A DNA stretch of 64,000 bases from Azospirillum formosense (GTDB lineage: Bacteria > Pseudomonadota > Alphaproteobacteria > Azospirillales > Azospirillaceae). The notes below the pieces were generated by a model that saw nothing but the letters and a program-made list of their open reading frames with translations, ran no database searches and was not told where the DNA came from. The translations under genes and the position numbers were made by a program. The stretch is from the NCBI RefSeq assembly GCF_040500525.1, contig NZ_CP159402.1, positions 620,001 through 684,000 on the forward strand, written 5' to 3'. Positions 9,225 through 16,894 of the stretch are shown here, in pieces (the first letter of the stretch is position 1; the number at the start of each line of letters is the position of its first letter).

Positions 9225-9591
9225 GATCGACACCCCCTGCTCAACCGGGATTCCGGACGCCGCGCACCGGCGCGCTCGTCGCATTGATCCCGGTACGGCG
9301 CCTTGAACCGTTCCTCCCGGGGTGGGGTGTGCGCTCGTTGCTGATCGGCGCCTTTGACCACCGGTGCGCCCGCCGCGCGTGCTTCCGTGACAAGCCGTTC
9401 GCGCTGCGGACTGTCGAAAGTTTCGGAAACTCTCGGACGAAAGGCAAGCCCTTTTGCATATCAGTTGCTGCGGCGCACAATGACTTATGGCTGCGGCAGA
9501 ACGGCGCAACCCTTAGGAAAACTGGAAATTCTTCCGGCGATCCGTTAGTAACTGACCGGTCAGTAATATTTTCTCCACCCTGGAGAACGGC
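9225..9591. other. nifA / tetR divergent intergenic region
   Basis: 367 bases without a gene. The nifA side must hold its promoter, but I see no sigma-54 GG-N10-GC motif I would trust. A 13-bp palindrome AGTTTCGGAAACT stands at 9419-9431. The tetR side holds the 14-bp palindrome listed separately. The AT-richer stretch around 9450-9580 is the likely site of both promoters. Confidence 0.6.
9551..9564. promoter_or_regulatory. TetR-type operator in front of the efflux operon
   Basis: ACTGACCGGTCAGT is a perfect 14-bp palindrome ending 27 bases before the tetR start codon. It is the kind of site autoregulating TetR proteins bind. It lies on the promoter side of the operon it would control. Confidence 0.75.
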
Positions 9592-10242
9592 ATGCCGGAG
9601 GAAGATCCCGCCGTTCCGCGCTGGCGCCGCCGGAAGGAGGCGCGCCCCCGGGAGATCGTCGACGCGGCCCTGACCGTCTTCGGCGAGCGCGGCTTCGCGG
9701 CGGCCCGGCTGGAGGACGTCGCGGCGCAGGCCGGGGTCAGCAAGGGCACGCTCTACCTCTACTTCCCGAACAAGGAGGAGCTGTTCAAGGCGGTGGTCCG
9801 CGAGGCCATCCTGCCCAATCTGGACATGGCCGAGCGTCTGCTGGCCGGGGCTCAGGGGCCGAGCTTCGCCGTTCTGGAAACGCTGCTGACCCTCTTCGCG
9901 ACGCGCATCCTGAAATCCCGCGCCGGCGCCATCCCCAAGCTGATCATCGCCGAGGCCGGCAACTTCCCCGACCTCGCCCGCTTCTATTACGACGAGGTGA
10001 TCCGCCGCGCCTTCGCCCTGCTGGCGGCGGTGCTGGAGCGCGGCATGGCGCGCGGCGAGTTCCGCCCGGTGGACGTCGATTCGACCGTCCGGCTGATCGT
10101 CGCGCCGATGCTGATGAGCGCGTTGTGGCGTTCCTCCTTCGAGGCGCTGGAGGGCCGCCCGCCTGACGTGGCGGCGCTGCTGGCCGCCCATCTCGACGCG
10201 CTGCGCCGGACGCTCGCCCCGGAGGGAGGGCCGCCGTCATGA
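9592..10242 (+). CDS. TetR family transcriptional regulator
   Basis: 216 residues. The N-terminal helix-turn-helix (about 17-65) reads R-E-I-V-D-A-A-L-T-V-F-G-E-R-G-F-A-A-A-R-L-E-D-V-A-A-Q-A-G-V-S-K-G-T-L-Y-L-Y-F-P-N-K-E-E, split across the typical TetR signature. The C-terminal ligand domain resembles CecR/YbiH-type regulators, with a helical segment rich in Ala and Leu. It heads an operon with an HlyD-like protein and an ABC transporter, as CecR does with YbhGFSR in E. coli. Its TGA overlaps the next ATG. It probably represses itself and the operon through the palindrome at 9551. Confidence 0.92.
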   Translation: MPEEDPAVPRWRRRKEARPREIVDAALTVFGERGFAAARLEDVAAQAGVSKGTLYLYFPNKEELFKAVVREAILPNLDMAERLLAGAQGPSFAVLETLLTLFATRILKSRAGAIPKLIIAEAGNFPDLARFYYDEVIRRAFALLAAVLERGMARGEFRPVDVDSTVRLIVAPMLMSALWRSSFEALEGRPPDVAALLAAHLDALRRTLAPEGGPPS

Positions 10243-11186
10243 GCTGGATCGCCGAAACGCTGGCGGTGGCCTTGTCGGTTCTCGGGCTGGGTGGTGGGGA
10301 CGCCGTGCCGCTGGCCCACGGCTACGCCGAAGGGGAATATCTGCGCATCGCCGCCCCGGTGGCCGGGACGCTCGACACGCTGGCGGTGACGCGCGGCGGG
10401 CGGGTGGAGGCGGGCGCGCCCCTCTTCGCCCTCGACCGCACCGGCGCGCGGGCGGAGCGCGACCGGCTGGCCGCCGCGCTCGCGCAGGCGCTGGCGCAGC
10501 TTGCCGACCTGCGGACCGGCCGCCGCCCCGACGAGCTGGCGGTGGTCGCCGCCCAGCGCGCGCAGGCCGAGGCGGCGCTGCGCTACTCCGAAGCGGAACT
10601 GGCGCGGCAGCAAACACTGGTGGCGCGCAAGGTCAGCTCCGACGATCGGCTGGACGCCGCCCGCGCCACCCGCGACCGCGACCGCGCGCGGCTGGAGGAG
10701 CTGACCGCGCAACTGGCCGTCTCCAACCTGCCGGCCCGTCCCGACCAGATCCGCGCCGCCGAGGACGCCGTCGCCCAGGCCGAGGCGGCGCTGGCCCAGG
10801 CGGACAAGCGGCTCGCCGAACTGGCCCCGCCGGCGCCCGAGGCGGCGCTGGTCGAGGACACGCTGTTCAACCCCGGCGAATGGGTGCCGGCGGGCGCCCC
10901 GGTGGTCTCGCTTCTGCCGCCGTCGAAGCGGAAGCTGGTTTTCTTCGTCCCGGAGCCGCTGATGGCCCGCGTCCGTCCGGGCGACCGGGTGACGGTGCGC
11001 TGCGACGGCTGCCCGCCCGGCCTGTCGGCGCGGGTGACCTATGTGGCGCCGCGGGTGGAATACACCCCGCCGGTCATCTACAGCGTCGGCAGCCGCGAGA
11101 AGCTGGTCTTCCGCGTGGAGGCGCGGTTGGAGGATGGCGCGGCGCTGAACCCCGGCCTGCCGGTGGACGTGGAACTGCCGCGATGA
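10239..11186 (+). CDS. HlyD/YbhG-like periplasmic adaptor of an ABC efflux pump
   Basis: 315 residues. An N-terminal hydrophobic stretch may act as anchor or signal. A biotinyl-lipoyl-like beta domain (A-P-V-A-G-T-L-D-T-L-A-V) is followed by a long coiled coil of Ala/Glu/Arg-rich helices (about 65-200), then a barrel domain (N-P-G-E-W-V-P-A-G-A-P-V-V-S-L). This is the membrane-fusion-protein layout seen in YbhG. It probably links the ABC transporter encoded next to an outer-membrane channel such as TolC, which is not in the window. Four-base ATGA overlaps couple it to genes on both sides. Confidence 0.9.
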   Translation: MSWIAETLAVALSVLGLGGGDAVPLAHGYAEGEYLRIAAPVAGTLDTLAVTRGGRVEAGAPLFALDRTGARAERDRLAAALAQALAQLADLRTGRRPDELAVVAAQRAQAEAALRYSEAELARQQTLVARKVSSDDRLDAARATRDRDRARLEELTAQLAVSNLPARPDQIRAAEDAVAQAEAALAQADKRLAELAPPAPEAALVEDTLFNPGEWVPAGAPVVSLLPPSKRKLVFFVPEPLMARVRPGDRVTVRCDGCPPGLSARVTYVAPRVEYTPPVIYSVGSREKLVFRVEARLEDGAALNPGLPVDVELPR

Positions 11187-12124
11187 CCGGGGAACCCGCC
11201 ATTGACGTGCGCGGTCTGGTCAAGCGCTTCGGCGCCAAGACGGTGGTGGACGGCTTCTCCATCCGGGTGGCGCGCGGGCAGATCTACGGCTTCCTGGGGC
11301 CGAACGGGTCGGGCAAGACGACGACCATCCGCATGCTCTGCGGGCTGCTGACCCCCGACGCCGGGGAGGGGACCTGCCTCGGGCTCGACATCCGCCGCGA
11401 GAGCGCCGCGATCAAGCGGCAGGTCGGCTACATGACCCAGAAGTTCAGCTTCTGGGAGGATCTCAGCATCGCCGAGAATCTGGATTTCGTCGCCCGGATG
11501 TACGGGCTGCCGGAGCGGCGGCAGAAGGTCGCCGCGGCGCTGGAGCGGCTGGGGCTGGGCAACCGGCGGGCGCAATTGGCCGGCGAGCTGTCCGGCGGCT
11601 GGAAGCAGCGTCTGGCGTTGGCCGCCTGCATCCTGCACGAGCCGAAGCTGCTGCTGCTCGACGAGCCGACCGCCGGGGTGGACCCCAAGGCGCGGCGGGA
11701 GTTCTGGGACGAGATCCACCGGCTGGCCGGCGACGGGCTGACCGTGCTGGTCAGCACCCATTACATGGACGAGGCGGAGCGCTGCCACGCCATCGCCTAC
11801 CTCGCCTACGGTCGGCTGATGACCCAGGGCAGCGTGGAGGAGGTGATCGCCAACTCGGGGCTGGTGACCTACGAGGTCGGCGCGCGGGGAACGGACGGGC
11901 CGGACCTCGGGTCCGTCGCGGCGGCGCTGCGCGACCGTCCGGGGGTCGAGATGGTCGCCGCCTTCGGCGCGCGGCTGCATGTCAGCGGCGGCGACGGCGC
12001 GGCGCTGGAGGCGGCGCTGCGTCCCTGGTCCGGCGACTCGGGCCTGTCGGTGCGGCGGACGGAGCCGACGCTGGAAGACGTCTTCATTCACCTGATGAAC
12101 CGCAGCACGGACAATTTCGCATGA
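11183..12124 (+). CDS. ABC transporter ATP-binding protein (YbhF-like)
   Basis: 313 residues, cytoplasmic ATPase. Walker A is G-P-N-G-S-G-K-T-T, the signature is L-S-G-G-W-K-Q-R, Walker B is L-L-L-L-D-E-P-T-A-G-V-D and the switch histidine follows in L-V-S-T-H-Y-M-D-E-A-E-R. The C-terminal 90 residues are a regulatory tail ending E-D-V-F-I-H-L-M. It has a single nucleotide-binding domain, whereas E. coli YbhF has two. The start overlaps the adaptor stop. Its own TGA is part of an ATGA, as if a coupled permease once followed directly; the permease now lies 586 bases further on, after an inverted gene. Confidence 0.93.
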   Translation: MTGEPAIDVRGLVKRFGAKTVVDGFSIRVARGQIYGFLGPNGSGKTTTIRMLCGLLTPDAGEGTCLGLDIRRESAAIKRQVGYMTQKFSFWEDLSIAENLDFVARMYGLPERRQKVAAALERLGLGNRRAQLAGELSGGWKQRLALAACILHEPKLLLLDEPTAGVDPKARREFWDEIHRLAGDGLTVLVSTHYMDEAERCHAIAYLAYGRLMTQGSVEEVIANSGLVTYEVGARGTDGPDLGSVAAALRDRPGVEMVAAFGARLHVSGGDGAALEAALRPWSGDSGLSVRRTEPTLEDVFIHLMNRSTDNFA

Positions 12125-12150
12125 CCGCACCGGGGATCGGAAAGATTGGG

Positions 12151-12188
12151 CCGTCCCCGCGCCGATGCGAACGCCGGGGCGGGGACGG
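12151..12188. terminator. Inverted repeat between convergent genes
   Basis: CCGTCCCCGC (12151-12160) pairs perfectly with GCGGGGACGG (12179-12188) over an 18-base loop. It lies between the ATPase stop (+) and the small secreted-protein stop (-). There is no T-tract, so the terminator call is tentative. Confidence 0.5.
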
Positions 12189-12195
12189 TGCGCGG

Positions 12196-12564
12196 TCATT
12201 CGATCGACGCGGAGGTCACCCCGGTGTTCTTGTTCCAGCGCAGCGTCAGCTTGGAGATCTTGCAGAGGTTCAGGTTCTGCCAGACCGCCGACTCGCCGTC
12301 GTCGTAGATGACCTTCATGTCCCACTTGCAGGTCTTCTCAGCCTTGTCGAAGCTCAGTTCGAACTCTTCACCATCGTCGAGAACGTCACGGCCGAGGATG
12401 TCTTCATCCCACTTCTCGTTGGCGGACTCGCTGACGTAGATGTGCTTCAGCGCGTAGCCCGTCTGGTTCGCGATGGTGAAATCCTGCTGCCCGGCCAGGG
12501 CGGCGCCATGAAACAGGAACAGGGCGGCGACGGCGGCGGCGCCCTTGGCAAGAATAGAGGTCAT
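12196..12564 (-). CDS. Small secreted protein of unknown function
   Basis: 122 residues with a clear Sec signal peptide: M-T-S-I-L-A-K, a hydrophobic run to about residue 23, then A-L-A-G with predicted cleavage after A-L-A. The mature part is acidic, has two cysteines (K-T-C-K-W and L-N-L-C-K) that could form a disulfide in the periplasm, and contains the motif Q-T-G-Y-A-L-K-H-I-Y-V-S. I do not recognise a named family with certainty. It is encoded opposite to the ABC operon, exactly between ATPase and permease genes. A TTGACA-like hexamer lies upstream at 12628-12623. Confidence 0.8.
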   Translation of the reverse strand: MTSILAKGAAAVAALFLFHGAALAGQQDFTIANQTGYALKHIYVSESANEKWDEDILGRDVLDDGEEFELSFDKAEKTCKWDMKVIYDDGESAVWQNLNLCKISKLTLRWNKNTGVTSASIE

Positions 12565-12710
12565 GGTATGTGTCCCGCATACGAGTTAATCCGTTTGGAC
12601 GATGCTTGAGGCAATTTCGATATGTCAACGGGACTCAAGTTGCATGATGCGGCATTGAAGTAAAAAGTTGTGTTTCATCCTTGAAACGCACGGACGGTGA
12701 GGCTTTCGTG

Positions 12711-13841
12711 ATGCGCTTTTCCTTCGCGCGCTTCGTCGCGGTGATGGTGAAGGAATTCATCCAGATGCGGCGCGACCGGTTGACCTTCGCCATGATGGTG
12801 GGGGTGCCGGTGCTCCAGCTCGTGCTGTTCGGCTTCGCCATCAACTCCGACCCCAAGAGCCTGCCGACCGCCGTCCACGTCGCCGACTCCAGTCCCTTCG
12901 CGCGGACGCTGGTGTCGGCCATGGCCAATTCCGGCTATTTCGACGTGACGCGCGGCGCCGACAGCCCGGCGGAGCTGGACCGCCTGCTGGCGGAAGGGCG
13001 GGTGCAGTTCGCCGTCACCATCCCCGCCGGCTTCGCCCGCGACCTGCAGCGGGGCGAGCGGCCCGTGCTGCTGGTCGAGGCCGACGCGACCGACCCGGCG
13101 GCGACCAGCAACGCGCTGGCCGCCCTGTCCACCCTGGCGCGGCAGGCGCTGGACCCCGACCTGACCGGGCCGCTGGCCCAACGGCGCGCCACCCCCGACC
13201 CGGTCGAGCTGCGGGTCCACCGCCGCTACAACCCGGAGGGGATCACCCAGTACAACGTGGTGCCCGGCCTGATGGGGGTCGTCCTGACCATGACCATGGT
13301 GATGATGACCGCGCTGGCCGTCACCCGCGAGCGGGAGCGCGGGACGATGGAGAACCTGCTGGCGATGCCGGTCCGCCCGTTCGAGGTGATGCTGGGCAAG
13401 ATCGTGCCCTTCATCCTGGTCGGCTACATCCAGGTCGTCATCATCGTCCTGGCCGCCCGGCTGCTGTTCGGCGTGCCCATCGTCGGCAGCCTGGCCCTGC
13501 TGTCGGCCGTGCTGGTGCTGTTCATCGCCGCCAATCTGGCGGTGGGCTTCACCTTCTCCACCGTGGCGAAGAACCAGCTCCAGGCGATGCAGATGTCCTT
13601 CTTCTTCTTCCTGCCGTCGATGCTGCTGTCCGGCTTCATGTTCCCCTTCCGCGGCATGCCCGGCTGGGCGCAGGCGGTGGGGGAGGTTCTGCCGCTGACC
13701 CATTTCCTGCGCATCGTCCGCGGCATTCTCCTGAAGGGCAACGGCCCGGCGGAAATCGCGGAGGAGGTGGCGGCGCTGCTGGTTTTCCTGGTCGCGGTTA
13801 CGGTCGTCGCGCTGAAGCGCTACCGGCAGACCTTGGACTGA
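12711..13841 (+). CDS. ABC-2 type permease (YbhS/YbhR-like)
   Basis: 376 residues. One N-terminal membrane helix after R-R-D-R-L-T-F-A-M-M, a periplasmic domain of about 150 residues, then five C-terminal membrane helices with the family sequence R-E-R-E-R-G-T-M-E-N-L-L-A-M-P-V-R. This is the membrane half of the exporter whose ATPase and adaptor lie upstream. E. coli has two such permeases; only one is seen here, so a homodimer is likely. The ATG at 12711 was preferred to an upstream TTG because GGTGAGG lies at a good distance. It has its own ribosome site and may need its own promoter, given the intervening inverted gene. Confidence 0.92.
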   Translation: MRFSFARFVAVMVKEFIQMRRDRLTFAMMVGVPVLQLVLFGFAINSDPKSLPTAVHVADSSPFARTLVSAMANSGYFDVTRGADSPAELDRLLAEGRVQFAVTIPAGFARDLQRGERPVLLVEADATDPAATSNALAALSTLARQALDPDLTGPLAQRRATPDPVELRVHRRYNPEGITQYNVVPGLMGVVLTMTMVMMTALAVTRERERGTMENLLAMPVRPFEVMLGKIVPFILVGYIQVVIIVLAARLLFGVPIVGSLALLSAVLVLFIAANLAVGFTFSTVAKNQLQAMQMSFFFFLPSMLLSGFMFPFRGMPGWAQAVGEVLPLTHFLRIVRGILLKGNGPAEIAEEVAALLVFLVAVTVVALKRYRQTLD

Positions 13842-13989
13842 GCAGTAAACGAGGACCGGACGGCGCCCGTCATCATCGGCGCCCGGCGTCGGCGCCAAGT
13901 CGAAACCGGTTGTGACATGAGCGTGAGCCTCACCTTTCGTTAAGGAACATTGGCTCTAATCTTTCCCGATTGGCGGTCCGTGGGGGAAG

Positions 13990-14952
13990 ATGATGGGGCG
14001 CTTGGCGATTGGCCCGACGATCGGGATTCTTGCGGCGGCCTTGGTCACAGCCGGTTTGGTCGCCGCTGCTCTCGCCGGCCCCGCCGAGGCCGGATCGCAC
14101 AAGAAAAAGAAGCACGCGCCGCCGGCCCCCAACTCCATCGCCTGGAGTCAGGTGAGCGGCCCCGCCCTGGGGCCGGCACAGTCCATCGGCGGCTACGCCG
14201 CGGGCTGCGTCACCGGCGCGCAGGCCCTGCCGGCGGAGGGCACCGGCTATCAGGTGATCCGCCTGTCGCGCCAGCGCTTCTACGGCCATCCCGAACTGAT
14301 CGATTATCTGAAGGGCTTCGGGCGGAAGGTCGCGGCGGCCGGGCTGGGGACCGCGCTGATCGGCGACATGGGGCAGGCGCGCGGCGGCCCGATGAGCTTC
14401 GGCCACGCCAGCCACCAGATCGGGCTGGACGCCGACGTCTGGTTGCGGCTCGACCACCCGCCGATGGGGCGCAACGCTCGGGAAAGCCTGTCCGAGATCA
14501 AGTACGTCGATTACGGGCGCGTCCGCGTCACCGAGGACTGGTCGGAGCGGCAGGCCCAGCTCGTCCGCATCGCCGCCAGCGATCCTCGGGTGACCCGCAT
14601 CTTCGTCAACCCGGCGATCAAGCTCGCCATGTGCCGCCATCCCTGGCCGGACCGCGCCTTCCTGCGCAAGCTGCGCCCCTGGCACGGCCATGACGGGCAC
14701 ATGCACGTCCGGCTGGGCTGCCCGGCGGGAAGCCCGCAATGCGAGGACCAGCGCGACATTCCCGACGGCGACGGCTGCGGCGACGAGGTCGCGTCCTGGC
14801 TCGGCTCCGTCTACCCGGTGGTGGAGCGGCACAATGGCAAGCCGCAGCCGCGCTACGTCAGCATGCCGCCCGCCTGCACCGTGGTGCTGCGCGCCGCCGG
14901 GACGCGGGTCGCCGCCATGGACGATTCGCACGCGGAGAAGGCGTTACGGTAA
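13990..14952 (+). CDS. mepA: Penicillin-insensitive murein endopeptidase (MepA family)
   Basis: 320 residues, a periplasmic zinc peptidase that cuts D-Ala-mDAP cross-links in peptidoglycan. A signal peptide spans about 1-34 (hydrophobic core then P-A-E-A-G). Zinc and catalytic residues are visible in F-G-H-A-S-H-Q-I-G-L-D-A-D-V-W and in W-H-G-H-D-G-H-M-H-V-R. The C-terminal domain has four cysteines (C-P-A-G, C-E-D-Q, D-G-C-G and P-A-C-T) that could form disulfides. A purine-rich GGGGGAAG ribosome site precedes two adjacent ATGs. It is monocistronic as far as can be seen. Confidence 0.92.
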   Translation: MMGRLAIGPTIGILAAALVTAGLVAAALAGPAEAGSHKKKKHAPPAPNSIAWSQVSGPALGPAQSIGGYAAGCVTGAQALPAEGTGYQVIRLSRQRFYGHPELIDYLKGFGRKVAAAGLGTALIGDMGQARGGPMSFGHASHQIGLDADVWLRLDHPPMGRNARESLSEIKYVDYGRVRVTEDWSERQAQLVRIAASDPRVTRIFVNPAIKLAMCRHPWPDRAFLRKLRPWHGHDGHMHVRLGCPAGSPQCEDQRDIPDGDGCGDEVASWLGSVYPVVERHNGKPQPRYVSMPPACTVVLRAAGTRVAAMDDSHAEKALR

Positions 14953-14972
14953 TGTGACGCAGGATTTTGCGC

Positions 14973-15000
14973 TTGCACGAACGGATCACCCGGATACTGT
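14973..15000 (+). promoter_or_regulatory. Possible sigma-70 promoter for the methyltransferase gene
   Basis: TTGCAC (14973-14978) and TACTGT (14995-15000) are 16 bases apart. The start would fall near 15007, which favours the downstream ATG at 15056 over that at 15011. Confidence 0.4.
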
Positions 15001-15055
15001 GAAAGTCGGAATGAATTCGTCCGGCGGTCCAGGCAATGGGGCAGGCGCGAAGGCG

Positions 15056-16021
15056 ATGAGCGATAAGGGCGGACACGATCAAGCGGGGGCTCCCCGCATC
15101 ACGCTCAAGACCCGCCTTCACGCCTGGTGGGAGGGGTACGACCTCTCCGGCCTGAAGGGCCGGGGCGGGGAGGACGATGGCAAGCCGCCGCCCGCCGCCG
15201 CCGCGTCCCAGCCCGCCCCCCGGGGCCATGGTCCCGGCGTGAACCGCTGGGGAAAGCCGCTGTGGAGCGCCACGCGGATCGAGGTGGCGGAGAAGCTGTG
15301 GGGCGAGGGCTTCAACACGCCCGGCGGCCACGACCACATTCCCTATCTGGTGAAGCCGCTGGGACTCAACCCGGCGATGAGCGTGCTGGACCTGTCCGCC
15401 GGGCTGGGCGGGACCAGCCGCACCATGGCGAGCAAGTACGGCTGCTGGGTCACCGGGCTGGAGGCGTCGGAGCTTCTGGCGAAGGAGGGGATGATCCGCT
15501 CCTTCAAGGAAGGGCTGGAGAAGAAGGCCCCGGTCGAAACCTACGACCCGGAGAACTTCAGCTATTCCAAGCGCGTGGACGCCATCGTCTACAAGGAGGG
15601 GATGTTCTCCGTCCAGGGCAAGGACCAGCTGTTCGACGGGATGGAGCTGGCTTTGAAGCCGCGCGGCCATCTGTTGATGACCGACTACGTGATCGACCCG
15701 GCGCTGGCCGGGGCCAAGGCCGTCCAGGTTTGGTGCGACAAGGAGCCGATGCAGCCGCATTTGTGGTCCAAGGACCAGATGGCCGCCGCCTTCGCCCAGC
15801 GGAACCTGGACCTGCGAATCGCCGAGGACATCACCGACACCCATCGCGCCCTGATCGTCAGCGCCATCCAGGGGCTGGTCGAGCATCTGGAGCGCCATCA
15901 TCTGGATCACGAGACCAAGCTCGCGGTGATGGACGAGGTCGAACTGTGGGTCCGCCGCGTGTCCGCCATCGAGGCGGGCATGAAGGTCTGCCGTTTCTAC
16001 GCGCTGAAACCGGCGGAGTAG
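15056..16021 (+). CDS. SAM-dependent methyltransferase
   Basis: 321 residues. After a Pro/Ala-rich N-terminal segment comes a region W-G-E-G-F-N-T-P-G-G-H-D-H-I-P-Y-L, then the SAM-binding motif V-L-D-L-S-A-G-L-G-G-T-S-R. The middle resembles small-molecule methyltransferases of the Methyltransf_11/phosphoethanolamine type (M-E-L-A-L-K-P-R-G-H-L-L-M-T-D-Y). The substrate cannot be told. An in-frame ATG at 15011 would add 15 residues; I prefer 15056 because it has GAAGG nearby and a plausible promoter lies too close to the earlier ATG. It stands alone between mepA and rpmJ. Confidence 0.85.
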   Translation: MSDKGGHDQAGAPRITLKTRLHAWWEGYDLSGLKGRGGEDDGKPPPAAAASQPAPRGHGPGVNRWGKPLWSATRIEVAEKLWGEGFNTPGGHDHIPYLVKPLGLNPAMSVLDLSAGLGGTSRTMASKYGCWVTGLEASELLAKEGMIRSFKEGLEKKAPVETYDPENFSYSKRVDAIVYKEGMFSVQGKDQLFDGMELALKPRGHLLMTDYVIDPALAGAKAVQVWCDKEPMQPHLWSKDQMAAAFAQRNLDLRIAEDITDTHRALIVSAIQGLVEHLERHHLDHETKLAVMDEVELWVRRVSAIEAGMKVCRFYALKPAE

Positions 16022-16069
16022 CGTCGAAACGGCCGTGTCCGGCGGGAAACGCAACCGCCACGGGGGCCG

Positions 16070-16098
16070 TTGACAGCGGGGGTGCGCCGCACTATGGT
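16070..16098 (+). promoter_or_regulatory. Sigma-70 promoter of rpmJ
   Basis: A perfect -35 TTGACA (16070-16075), a 17-base spacer and TATGGT (16093-16098). The predicted start near 16105 gives a leader of about 37 bases to the rpmJ ATG. Confidence 0.85.
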
Positions 16099-16141
16099 GC
16101 GCGCCTTCGATCGAGCCGCCGACCGACCAGGATGAAGAATT

Positions 16142-16267
16142 ATGAAGATCGTTAACTCTCTGAAGTCGATGAAGACGCGCCACAAGGCCTGCCGCGTGAT
16201 CCGCCGCAAGGGCCGCGTCTACGTCATCAACAAGCAGAACCCGCGCTTCAAGGCCCGCCAGGGCTGA
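16142..16267 (+). CDS. rpmJ: Ribosomal protein bL36
   Basis: 41 residues: [15 protein letters not shown], then [15 protein letters not shown] and N-P-R-F-K-A-R-Q-G. It is the longer L36 form with only one of the zinc-ligand cysteines, usual for alphaproteobacteria. It is a small basic component of the large ribosomal subunit. It is monocistronic, with a consensus promoter before it and a strong terminator 45 bases after it. Confidence 0.97.
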   Translation: MKIVNSLKSMKTRHKACRVIRRKGRVYVINKQNPRFKARQG

Positions 16268-16311
16268 GACCGGCGGCCGGGTCCGCCCGGCCGACGCGTG
16301 TTGTGCTGTTG

Positions 16312-16358
16312 AACGCGACGCCGCGCCGTTCCCCTGGGACGGCGCGGCGTCGCGTTTT
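16312..16358 (+). terminator. Intrinsic terminator after rpmJ
   Basis: An 18-bp perfect stem (16312-16329 with 16339-16356, nine-base loop) followed by a short run of T. It can also serve the convergent minus-strand gene ending at 16377, since its other flank starts with AA. Confidence 0.9.
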
Positions 16359-16376
16359 GGCGTGTCCGGATGCCGG

Positions 16377-16637
16377 TCAGTCCTGCAGGCGCGGGAAGAC
16401 GCCGCCGGTGGCAATGAAGTAATGCAGGCCGGGCGCGGGCGACTCCAGCGTCGGCAAGGCGAAGTCCTTCCGCCCATCGCCGCCATAGGTCGTGCCGAGC
16501 AGCGTGAAGAGCGCGATGAAATCGTTGACCGACAGCAGGCGCCCGTCCGCCGGCAACCACCCGAGAGGCAGCCGGGCGTAGGAGAACAGGCGGATCTCGC
16601 CGATGTAGACATCAATCTCGGGATTGCCGGGGTGCAT
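16377..16637 (-). CDS. Short phage-tail-collar domain protein
   Basis: 86 residues matching the phage tail collar / microcystin-dependent-protein pattern: Y-I-G-E-I-R-L-F-S, L-G-W-L-P-A-D-G-R-L-L-S-V, F-I-A-L-F-T-L-L-G-T-T-Y-G-G-D-G and F-A-L-P-T-L. Full-length members are 170-200 residues with a variable C-terminal part; here the protein ends soon after the collar, in L-Q-D. It could be a reduced or cargo-like relic. The ATG at 16637 has GGAGA upstream; a longer frame to 16667 has no better site. No other phage genes are nearby. Confidence 0.75.
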   Translation of the reverse strand: MHPGNPEIDVYIGEIRLFSYARLPLGWLPADGRLLSVNDFIALFTLLGTTYGGDGRKDFALPTLESPAPGLHYFIATGGVFPRLQD

Positions 16638-16894
16638 TCGCGTGTCTCCGTTCCGTGGCATTCGCAAGGCGTGGCCGGCGAGCCGGGGCGGCGCGCCGTG
16701 GTTCCCTTTTTATCGTCTGCCGTAAAAATGGCAATCCGGACATCGTCCTTCCGTCAAGGTTGAAGGGGGAAACCTGCGGGGGCAGGGCCGAACGCACGCG
16801 GGGGCTGGCATCGCCCCTCGTCCGATGTTACCTGTGGAAGGGAACGCCGCGGGAACAATCCGGGCGACGGAACCTGGGGGAGGAACGGCCGGCC

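Noticed and set aside
9225..9591. Sigma-54 promoter or FNR box for nifA
   Set aside because: No GG-N10-GC pair in good context and no TTGAT-N4-ATCAA was found in this gap.
12121..12609. Plus-strand frame starting on the ATGA at the ATPase end
   Set aside because: Runs opposite to the secreted-protein gene, lacks membrane helices expected of a permease and has no recognisable domain. The ATGA is probably a relic.
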